This document shows, one piece after another, positions 15,520 to 22,395 of a stretch of 64,000 bases of DNA. The first letter of the stretch is position 1. Every line of letters starts with the position of its first letter. The DNA comes from Mesorhizobium helmanticense (GTDB lineage: Bacteria; Pseudomonadota; Alphaproteobacteria; Rhizobiales; Rhizobiaceae). Position numbers and translations under genes: made by a program. The stretch lies in contig NZ_PZJX01000032.1 of the NCBI RefSeq assembly GCF_003034915.1, positions 17,318 through 81,317 of the forward strand, read 5' to 3'. The notes below the pieces were generated by a model. It worked only from the letters and a program-made list of their open reading frames with translations. It was not told the origin of the DNA and ran no database searches.

Positions 15520-16601
15520 GCGAGGCGGATCGAGGTGCCGACGGGGATGTCGTCGGCGCCGAAATCATTGGTCTCGGTCACCGACAGCGGTTTTTCCAAC
15601 CCAGGTATCTCTACGATCAAATGGGTGATCTCGCCGAAATAGTGGCGCTCGACCACCTTGCCCGCCACCTCGAATTTGGCCGTCGCATTGTCCCACAGCA
15701 CGCGCAGGCGCTCGGGCCTTATGCCGAGCGTGGCCGCGCCGCCATTGCGGATGAAAGCCTTCGGCTTGTCGGTCTTGATGCGCCCGAACCCCAGCGTGTC
15801 GACAACCAGCGACGCGCCATTCTCCTCGACGATCTCGGCCTTGACGAAATTCATGCCGCCGAGGAAGTCGGCGACCTGGCGGTTGACGGGGCGCTGGTAG
15901 ATCTCCTTGGGCGAGGCGATTTGCGCGATCCTGCCGCCGAACATCACTGCGATACGATCGGACATGGCCAGCGCCTCGTACTGGTCGTGGGTGACCAGCA
16001 CGAAGGTGATGCCGACCGCCTGCTGCAGGCGGCGCAGTTCGACCTGCATCTGTTCGCGCAGCTTCTTGTCCAACGCCGACAGCGGCTCGTCGAGCAGCAG
16101 CACCTTGGGCCGCATCACCAGCGCGCGGGCCAGTGCGACGCGCTGGCGCTGGCCGCCGGAAAGCTCGGTGGCGAGGCGCTTGCCAAGGCCGGTCAGCGAC
16201 ACCTGGGCCAGCGCCTCTTCGACCCTGCGCTTTTCCTCCGCTCTTTCGAGCTTCAACCGCTTCAGGCCGTAGGCGACATTCTGCTCGACATTGAGATGCG
16301 GGAAGATCGCATAGCTCTGGAACACCATGTTCGTCGGCCGGCGGTTGGCGGGAATGCCTTCCATCGACTGACCGTCGACCGAGATCGAGCCGCTGGTCGG
16401 GTTGTCGAAACCGGCAATCATGCGCAGCAGCGTGGTCTTGCCGCAACCGGACGGACCGAGCAGCGAGAAGAACTCGCCCTCCTTGATGGTCAGCGAGGCA
16501 TCGTCGAGCGCCTTGAAGGCGCCATAGCTGCGGGTGACGCTTTTGATTTCGATCATTGGGCGTTCGGTCTGAAGCCGTTCAGTCCGGGGCCGCTCAGGCA
16601 T
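15483..16601 (-). CDS. potA: Polyamine-type ABC transporter ATP-binding protein (PotA-like)
   Basis: A 372-residue ATPase. Walker A is GPSGCGKTT, the Q-loop MVFQSYAIFPH, the signature LSGGQRQRVALARAL, Walker B VLLLDEPLSALD and the switch His in LVTHDQ. The C-terminal OB-type regulatory region (LGIRPERLRVL) is typical of PotA. The start chosen is the ATG at 16601, which follows GAGGGAGG and overlaps the permease stop by 8 bases; the longer frame to 16658 lies inside the permease gene. It powers uptake with the two permeases upstream. Confidence 0.9.
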   Translation of the reverse strand: MPERPRTERLQTERPMIEIKSVTRSYGAFKALDDASLTIKEGEFFSLLGPSGCGKTTLLRMIAGFDNPTSGSISVDGQSMEGIPANRRPTNMVFQSYAIFPHLNVEQNVAYGLKRLKLERAEEKRRVEEALAQVSLTGLGKRLATELSGGQRQRVALARALVMRPKVLLLDEPLSALDKKLREQMQVELRRLQQAVGITFVLVTHDQYEALAMSDRIAVMFGGRIAQIASPKEIYQRPVNRQVADFLGGMNFVKAEIVEENGASLVVDTLGFGRIKTDKPKAFIRNGGAATLGIRPERLRVLWDNATAKFEVAGKVVERHYFGEITHLIVEIPGLEKPLSVTETNDFGADDIPVGTSIRLAYDPEALVAMAD

Positions 16602-17418
16602 AGAGGCCTCCCTCGTTCTGGGTGCGTTTGGCCGCGCGACGGCGCAGGATTTCGGCAATTGTCATCAACAGGAAGGAGGCAGCCAGCAACAGCGTGCCCA
16701 GCGCCAGAACGCCAGGCAGCTTCGAGGCAAAGCGCAATTGGCCCCAGATATAGATCGGCAGCGTCGCCTCGGTGCCGGTCAGGAAGAAGGCGATGAGGAA
16801 CTCATCGAGCGAAATGGTGAAGCAGACGAGCAGGCTGGAAATGATCGCCGGCGCCACCATTGGCAGCGTCACGCGCCGGAAAGTGCCGAAGGCGCTCTCG
16901 CCGAGATCGGCCGAGGCTTCCTCCAGGCTGCGATCAAAACCCTCGAAGCCGGCGGTCAGCACCGTCATCGAATAGGGGATGCAGACCAGGACGTGTCCGA
17001 GCACGACGGTGAACAGCGACAGGCTCAGACCGAGTTGCAGTATCACCAACAGCAGGGAGATGGCGACGATGATTTCGGGCAGCACCAGCGGCGCCATGAT
17101 CAGGCCGTTGATGGCGCGGCGGCCGGGGTAGCGGTAGCGGGTGATCGAACGGGCGGCGAGGATGCCGAGAACCGTCGACAGGATGGCCGCCGACACGCCG
17201 ACGACCAAGCTGTTCCAGGCGGCGTCGAGCAACGCCGGCGTGCGCGGCAGATCCTCATACCATTTGAGCGTGAAGCCGGAGAGCGGGAATTTGGGCGTCG
17301 CGGCCGTGTTGACCGAGAAGATCGGCAGGAAGATGACCGGCAGATAGAGGAAGACGACGTAGAGAAACGCATAGGCCGACAGCCAGCCATTGGCCAGGAA
17401 GCGCCGCATCGCCGTCAT
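16594..17418 (-). CDS. potC: Polyamine-type ABC transporter permease (PotC/PotI-like)
   Basis: A 274-residue inner-membrane protein with about six hydrophobic segments; the first is SAYAFLYVVFLYLPVIFLPIF. The EAA loop that contacts the ATPase reads LEEASADLGESAFGTFRRVTLPMVAPA. Length and pattern match PotC/PotI. The ATG lies within the left copy of a duplicated 16-bp junction (see 17415-17458). Second gene of the leftward transporter operon. Confidence 0.88.
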   Translation of the reverse strand: MTAMRRFLANGWLSAYAFLYVVFLYLPVIFLPIFSVNTAATPKFPLSGFTLKWYEDLPRTPALLDAAWNSLVVGVSAAILSTVLGILAARSITRYRYPGRRAINGLIMAPLVLPEIIVAISLLLVILQLGLSLSLFTVVLGHVLVCIPYSMTVLTAGFEGFDRSLEEASADLGESAFGTFRRVTLPMVAPAIISSLLVCFTISLDEFLIAFFLTGTEATLPIYIWGQLRFASKLPGVLALGTLLLAASFLLMTIAEILRRRAAKRTQNEGGLYA

Positions 17419-17458
17419 CGCGCCAACCTCATCATGCCAGCCTCATCGCGCCAACCTC
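17415..17458. repeat. Duplicated potB/potC junction (16-bp direct repeat)
   Basis: The 16 bases at 17415-17430 recur exactly at 17443-17458, with 12 bases between. On the coding strand each copy reads AGGTTGGCGCGATGA and contains the sequence ATGA. In the right copy TGA is the stop of the PotB-like gene; in the left copy ATG is the start of the PotC-like gene. This looks like a short duplication of an original ATGA start/stop overlap, which moved the two codons apart. Confidence 0.75.
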
Positions 17459-18360
17459 TGGGCGGCACGCAGGATCAGCACGGTGGCGCCGGCTATCAGC
17501 GTGACGATCAGCATGGTGGTGACCGAAAGTGCGGCGCCCAGCGGCCAGTTGGAGGCCTTGCCGAATTGAGCCTGGATGGCATTGGCGATCATGACGCCGT
17601 CCTTGCCGCCGACAAGCTTGGGCGTGACATAGTCGCCGACAGTCGGGATCATGACGATCAGCGCCGCCGAGATGACACCCGGCGCCGACAGCGGCAGTGT
17701 CACGCGCAGGAAGGAACGAATGGGACCATCGCCGAGGTCCGTGGCCGCCTCGACCAGCGTGCGGTCGACTTTTTCCAGAGAAACGAAGATCGGCAGGATG
17801 GCGAAGGCCGCCCAGGCATGGGTCAGCGTGATGATGACGGCGCTCGAATTATAGAGCAGCGCCGTTGACGGCTCGTCGATGACGCCAAGCCCCATCAGGC
17901 CGGAATTCAAGACGCCGTTATAGCCGAGGATCACCTTCCACGACATCACGCGCAGGAGATAGCTGGTCCAGAACGGGATGGTGATCAGGAACAGCCACAG
18001 GCTCTTGTGACGACCGCCATGGAAAGAGATGAAGTAGGCGATTGGATAGGCGAGCACCACCGTGAAGAAGCTCACCATCAGCGAGATGTAGAGCGAGCGC
18101 CAGAGCAGATCGCGATAGATCGGCTCGGTCAGCGCGACGCGGTAGTTCTCCAACGTGAAGGTGCGGTCGATGGTGAGGTAATTCTGCGTCCAGAAGGAAT
18201 GCGCGATGACCACCAGGATCGGCAGGACCAGAAGTATGAGCGCGTAGAGAAAGGTCGGGCTGATCAGGGCAAAGCCCTGGACGGGTTCGGACTGCAGAAG
18301 GGCGTTTCGTCTGGCCCGCGTCATGCCGAACGCGGGCGACCCTTCCGCAGCCGCCGTCAT
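17443..18360 (-). CDS. potB: Polyamine-type ABC transporter permease (PotB/PotH-like)
   Basis: A 305-residue inner-membrane permease. After a short cytoplasmic N-terminus there is a membrane segment (ALISPTFLYALILLVLPILVV), then further segments. The EAA loop reads VEAATDLGDGPIRSFLRVTLPLSAPG. First gene of the leftward potB-potC-potA operon. The binding proteins are in the opposite operon, an arrangement explained if both are controlled by the same regulator. The N-terminus is slightly long for the family. Confidence 0.88.
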   Translation of the reverse strand: MTAAAEGSPAFGMTRARRNALLQSEPVQGFALISPTFLYALILLVLPILVVIAHSFWTQNYLTIDRTFTLENYRVALTEPIYRDLLWRSLYISLMVSFFTVVLAYPIAYFISFHGGRHKSLWLFLITIPFWTSYLLRVMSWKVILGYNGVLNSGLMGLGVIDEPSTALLYNSSAVIITLTHAWAAFAILPIFVSLEKVDRTLVEAATDLGDGPIRSFLRVTLPLSAPGVISAALIVMIPTVGDYVTPKLVGGKDGVMIANAIQAQFGKASNWPLGAALSVTTMLIVTLIAGATVLILRAAQRLAR

Positions 18361-18692
18361 TGCAAGCCCTCCGGCAGGGCCCCGGGCGTGATTTCGGTTG
18401 CTGGCGCGGATTGTCCTGCCATGCGGCGTCCCATTCTAGAGACCGGCTGCTTGTTCCCACTTTTATGCCTGGAGCGTGACCGAACGCGAAACTGGTGACC
18501 GCGTTTGCCGATCGCACTCCGAGCTTGCCGGCTTTCTTTCATCATGAGCGCATCCGCGGATTGAAATCAAGCGCTATTTCTGCAATATTGATTGAACGGA
18601 CATTCAAAATGAAGTGAAAAACCGGTTCTCCCGCAGTTGTCGGCGGGCTTGGTGTCCGATGAAAATTCGCGACGAAACAATGCGAGGCGACG
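18361..18692. other. Divergent intergenic region between potB and the aminotransferase
   Basis: This 332-base gap separates the leftward transporter operon from the rightward aminotransferase gene. The right half is AT-richer and carries the operator-like palindrome at 18592-18607 about 85 bases before the aminotransferase ATG. I see no open frame with a credible start and no convincing RNA gene. Confidence 0.6.
18592..18607. promoter_or_regulatory. BetI-like operator, site 2 (TTGAA-N6-TTCAA)
   Basis: TTGAACGGACATTCAA at 18592-18607 is a perfect TTGAA-N6-TTCAA palindrome. It is located upstream of the aminotransferase gene and is the nearest such site to the divergent potB operon. The same motif occurs at 10277-10292 and 21361-21384. 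Confidence 0.65.
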
Positions 18693-20111
18693 ATGGCGGC
18701 TGCAAGAGATCTGAGGGTAACCGGAATGGCGGAGCCTGGCGATGAAGATGCCGTCGATCTGGCCAGGCGTCATCTTATCCAGCCCTGGCCGTTTGCCGGC
18801 TCGGTCGGCCACGAGGCGCGCGCGCTGATCGGCGAGGGCGACGGCATCTACATCACCGACAGCAGCGGCCAAAGGCTGATCGACGGGCCGGCCGGCATGT
18901 GGTGCATCAATATCGGTCATCGCCGCGAGGAACTCGCCAAGGTGATGTACGATCAGGCGATGGCGCTGTCCTACAACACGCCATGGTACACGATGAACGC
19001 GCCGTCGGCACAGCTTGCCAGGCGCATCGCCGACCATGCGCCCGGGGACCTCAGCCATGTCTTCCTCACCACGGGAGGCTCCTCGGCGGTGGAGACGGCA
19101 CTGCGCTTCATGCAGTTCTACAACAATGTGCGCGGTCGACCGGAAAAGAAGCTGATCCTGAGCCGTGGCGGCGCCTATCACGGCTCGACCTATCTGTCGG
19201 CCTCGCTCAACGGACGCCCGCGCGACCGCGACTGGATGGATGGCGCCGACGAGCTCGTCGTCAAATTGTCGTCGCCCGATCCGTTCCGCCGGCCAAAAGG
19301 CATGAGCCTTGCCGCCTTCACCGATGGCCTCATCGATGAATTCCGCGATACCGTCGCCCGCGTTGGCGCTGAGCGGATCGGCGCTTTCGTCGGCGAGCCG
19401 GTGCAGGCGTCGGGTGGCGTCATCGTGCCGCCGGACGGTTACCTCAAGCGCATCCGCGAGATCTGCCGAGACAACGACATCCTCTATATTTCCGACGAGG
19501 TGGTGACTGCCTTCGGCCGGCTCGGCCATGTCTTTGCTTCCGGCGACGTGTTCGGCATCGATCCTGACATGATCACCTTCGCCAAGGGGGTGACATCAGG
19601 CTATTTCCCGCTTGGCGGGGTCATCATCTCGCAACGGCTGCTGGAGCAGTTGCGCCGCTCGAACCATCCCGACGCCATGTTCGGCCATGGGCTGACCTAC
19701 ACCAGCCATCCCATTGGCTGCGCGGTGGCGTTGAAGAACCTCGACATCCTCGAAGACAGCGTGCTTGCTCATGCGCGCGAGGTCGCGCCCTATTTCCAGG
19801 CGCAGCTGAAGACGCTGGAGGAACTGCCGCTGGTCGGCGAGGTGCGCGGCCTCGGGCTGATGGGTTGCGTCGAATGCGTGGCCGACCGCGAAAGCAAGGA
19901 CCCATTGCAGCTCGACAAGAATGTCGGCAAGCGCATCGACGCGCATTGCCACGAGCTTGGCCTCTTGGTCCGGCCGCTGATCAACATGTGTGTGATGTCG
20001 CCGCCGCTGATCATTTCGCGAGAACAGATCGACGACATGGTGGCGATCCTGCGCGAAGGCATTTCGCGGACAATGGACGATCTCAGGAAAGAAGGCGTGT
20101 GGCGGGGGTGA
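18693..20111 (+). CDS. Class III PLP-dependent aminotransferase
   Basis: A 472-residue omega-type aminotransferase. The PLP phosphate loop is TTGGSSAVETALRF. YISDEVVTAFGRLGHVFA holds the Asp that contacts the cofactor nitrogen, and the Schiff-base Lys is in ITFAKGVTSGYFPLGG. Relatives act on polyamines, taurine, beta-alanine or other terminal amines with pyruvate or 2-oxoglutarate. The ATG follows GCGAGGCGACG. Within this island it probably transfers the amino group of an imported diamine or of an intermediate. It is convergent with the Rieske gene. Confidence 0.88.
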   Translation: MAAARDLRVTGMAEPGDEDAVDLARRHLIQPWPFAGSVGHEARALIGEGDGIYITDSSGQRLIDGPAGMWCINIGHRREELAKVMYDQAMALSYNTPWYTMNAPSAQLARRIADHAPGDLSHVFLTTGGSSAVETALRFMQFYNNVRGRPEKKLILSRGGAYHGSTYLSASLNGRPRDRDWMDGADELVVKLSSPDPFRRPKGMSLAAFTDGLIDEFRDTVARVGAERIGAFVGEPVQASGGVIVPPDGYLKRIREICRDNDILYISDEVVTAFGRLGHVFASGDVFGIDPDMITFAKGVTSGYFPLGGVIISQRLLEQLRRSNHPDAMFGHGLTYTSHPIGCAVALKNLDILEDSVLAHAREVAPYFQAQLKTLEELPLVGEVRGLGLMGCVECVADRESKDPLQLDKNVGKRIDAHCHELGLLVRPLINMCVMSPPLIISREQIDDMVAILREGISRTMDDLRKEGVWRG

Positions 20112-20117
20112 GGGCCA

Positions 20118-20136
20118 ATCTCCCACAAGGGGAGAT
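20118..20136. terminator. Short hairpin between convergent genes
   Basis: ATCTCCC at 20118-20124 pairs with GGGAGAT at 20130-20136 around ACAAG. This CTCCC-ACAAG-GGGAG design resembles a palindromic unit I associate with intergenic DNA of Mesorhizobium. It lies between the aminotransferase and Rieske stops and could end both transcripts. Confidence 0.45.
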
Positions 20137-20144
20137 CGGCAGCT

Positions 20145-21347
20145 TTATACCTGCGATCGCATGGCCTCGTTGAGGTTCCACATGTCCTTTTCCTCCGGCG
20201 CGGTTTCCAGCCCAAGCACGGGGATCTGCTTGCGCAGATGGTCATGGTGGGTGCGCACGCCATATTCGAGATCGGAGAGATAGAAACCCTCGAAGGCTTC
20301 GGACAGCATGGATTCGTTCGACCAGACGGAAAGCTGCACGTCCTCGTTCATGGTGTCGCGGTCAATGCGATAGGCGAGGTAGCGCGCCGCCGCCTGTTCC
20401 CTGGTCTCGTCTGGATAGCGGTAGATGGCGCCGCGCAGCAGCGTCTCGCCGGTCGACAGCGGGAACTCCTGATAGAACTGCACCGATTCCGGCATGATCG
20501 ACAGCGCGTTGTTGGGGAAGATGCCGTAATAGATCCAGGCCTTGCGCAGGTGTTCCGGCAGGTGCGCCGCCGCGGATGCGAGCTTGATGTACTGGGCTAC
20601 GCTCCAGCGCCTTCCGGCATGCGGATTGTAGGTGGCGAAGGAGCGCGACACGCCGTTGATGAACGGCTCGTCGAAATAGGTTGCACCATAGAGATCCTGC
20701 AAGGCGGGATGGGCCATGGCGACATGGTAGCCTTCATTGTCGACGTCGCGCACCGATTTCCAGTTGACCGGCGACTTCTGGGTCCAGATGCCCCAGGACG
20801 GTACCATGTCGGCGACGCCGTAATGCGTCATCTCAGCCTCGATCGGCTTCAGCAATTCTGCCACCGACGGCTGCGGGCCGCCCTTGCGGAAGCGGATGAA
20901 GATGAAGCCCATCCAGATTTCGAGGTCGAGCGGCATCAGGCCGAATTCGGTTTTGTCGAGGTCGGGGAAGGAGCGCGGGCGGGCAGCACCGCGCAGCGTG
21001 CCGTCGAGATTGTAGACCCAGCCGTGGAAAGGGCAGACCAGCGCATTCCTGCAGGTGCCCTGGCTGTCGGCGACGACGCGGCTGCCGCGGTGGCGGCACA
21101 TATTGTTGAAGGCGCGCACGACGCCGTCCTTGCCACGCACGATCAGCGCCCGTTCGCCGACCACATCCATGGTCAGATAGTCGCCGGCATTCGGCACGTC
21201 GGAGACATGGCCGGCGATCTGCCAGTGATTGCGGAAGACGTATTCTTTCTCGAGTTCGAGAAGGGCGTTGGAATGATAGCTCCAGCCCGGCAAGCCCCGC
21301 CGGTCCCAATCATTGGGGATCGCCACGTCACGGAGGTGCGGGTTCAT
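20145..21347 (-). CDS. Rieske non-heme iron oxygenase, alpha subunit (quaternary-amine type likely)
   Basis: A 400-residue oxygenase. The Rieske ligands are C84 and H86 (MCRHRG) and C105 and H108 (CPFHGW). The mononuclear iron site has H208 and H213 in DNEGYHVAMAHP. The residue normally bridging the two centres is Glu205 rather than Asp, as described for carnitine monooxygenase CntA. The closest characterised style is the CntA, stachydrine demethylase and choline monooxygenase group. No reductase or ferredoxin gene is present here, so electrons must come from elsewhere. The start is ATG 21347, after AAAGAGCCGTTT; the frame to 21398 would translate the operator. Expected role: oxidative cleavage or demethylation of a methylated amine. 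Confidence 0.85.
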   Translation of the reverse strand: MNPHLRDVAIPNDWDRRGLPGWSYHSNALLELEKEYVFRNHWQIAGHVSDVPNAGDYLTMDVVGERALIVRGKDGVVRAFNNMCRHRGSRVVADSQGTCRNALVCPFHGWVYNLDGTLRGAARPRSFPDLDKTEFGLMPLDLEIWMGFIFIRFRKGGPQPSVAELLKPIEAEMTHYGVADMVPSWGIWTQKSPVNWKSVRDVDNEGYHVAMAHPALQDLYGATYFDEPFINGVSRSFATYNPHAGRRWSVAQYIKLASAAAHLPEHLRKAWIYYGIFPNNALSIMPESVQFYQEFPLSTGETLLRGAIYRYPDETREQAAARYLAYRIDRDTMNEDVQLSVWSNESMLSEAFEGFYLSDLEYGVRTHHDHLRKQIPVLGLETAPEEKDMWNLNEAMRSQV

Positions 21348-21360
21348 AAACGGCTCTTTA

Positions 21361-21384
21361 TTTGTTGAATACTCATTCAACAAA
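21361..21384. promoter_or_regulatory. BetI-like operator, site 3 (best copy)
   Basis: TTTGTTGAA at 21361-21369 and TTCAACAAA at 21376-21384 are perfect 9-base arms around TACTCA. The core is TTGAA-N6-TTCAA, as at 10277 and 18592. It ends 14 bases upstream of the Rieske start codon, a position suited to repression. Confidence 0.68.
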
Positions 21385-21854
21385 AGCATATTTTTCATTG
21401 AAATGCAATGGCTTGTGGAGATCAGAAGTTTCCATAGAGTTGAGCTCTGGCGTTTTCAGGACCAGCATGACGACAGAAAATCCCGGAAATTCCGGGTGTT
21501 AACATGGGTTGTGAAACGGGCGCGCGCGCCATGTGAGGATTCGGCGCTGCCGCGCCGAGAAAACAACCGCGTCTTGCGTGGAAAGATCGCCGTTGCCCCG
21601 AATTCCATTCAGAAGTGTGGGATTGATCACTGTCCGGCGCCTGATTCCGGCCTAGAGGGGTGCTGTCGGCGTCCTTGTCACAGCAAACAGTTTCGAAACG
21701 AACCTTGTGTCGGCTGTGGCCAAACATGCCAATAACGGCTGAATTTTCTCGTTTCAAAGCCGTTACACAAGAAAGCGGGTGCACCATTCGCCCGTTACCA
21801 GGCGCGGTTAAGTTCGTTTTACTGAAAAAAGAAAATCGACGACAGGGAACAACG
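21385..21854. other. Intergenic region upstream of the small membrane protein
   Basis: Roughly 470 bases with no credible gene. An open frame enters from 21660 but lacks an SD and coding character before 21855. A palindrome GTTTCGAAAC lies at 21690-21699; the core TTCGAAAC recurs twice before the L,D-transpeptidase gene at 26904. An AT-rich stretch around 21815-21850 is a probable promoter end. Confidence 0.5.
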
Positions 21855-22265
21855 ATGTTTACCAAGATCCACACCGCCGGCCACGATCACCAGTTCCAGG
21901 CCCCGGTGCGCAATGACCGCCGCCCGCAACTGGCATTGCGCCAGCGCGCCAGCGATCATCCGATGGGCCTGTTCACGGTGCTGGCTGCCGCCGCATTCGT
22001 CGGCATGGCGTTCACGCCGACGGTTGGCCCCGCCTTTGCTTCGCTGAACCCACCCGCCAACGTCATCGACGGCGCGCCAACCACGACCAAGACCGGGCGC
22101 TTGCCGATGCCACAGATCGATTTTGCCTGCAAGGGCCAGGCCTGGGGCGCCGAGAGCGTGGACTGCCTGCGCGCCATCGCCCAGCAGTCCGGGGTGCACA
22201 GAGCCCGCGCCGTCCGCATGATCGCGAATGCAGCGCCGCTGGCCAGCACACCAAACGTTTTTTGA
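21855..22265 (+). CDS. Hypothetical single-pass membrane or exported protein
   Basis: A 136-residue protein; ATG 21855 follows GACAGGGAACAACG. The first 35 residues are hydrophilic and rich in His, Gln and Arg. A hydrophobic segment follows (MGLFTVLAAAAFVGMAFTPTVGPAFA) that could be a membrane anchor or late signal sequence. The C-terminal part has two cysteines (FACKGQAWGAESVDCLRAI), which could form a disulfide outside the cytoplasm. I do not recognise a named family. It is a single gene followed by a terminator. Confidence 0.75.
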   Translation: MFTKIHTAGHDHQFQAPVRNDRRPQLALRQRASDHPMGLFTVLAAAAFVGMAFTPTVGPAFASLNPPANVIDGAPTTTKTGRLPMPQIDFACKGQAWGAESVDCLRAIAQQSGVHRARAVRMIANAAPLASTPNVF

Positions 22266-22349
22266 GTTTTTGGCGAGCATGGTCTTTTCGAAGACCGGTT
22301 CCCCCTTCCAGGGATCATGCTTGCCCGAGCGTCCTCCAGCGCTCAAGTC

Positions 22350-22387
22350 AGGCTCCCGCCGCATCGTCGGTTGGGGGCCTTCTTTTT
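22350..22387 (+). terminator. Probable intrinsic terminator
   Basis: AGGCTCCCGCCG (22350-22361) can pair imperfectly with CGGTTGGGGGCCT (22368-22380), with small bulges, and is followed by TCTTTTT. It lies after the small membrane-protein gene and just before the histidine kinase stop on the other strand. Confidence 0.55.
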
Positions 22388-22395
22388 AACGCTTT

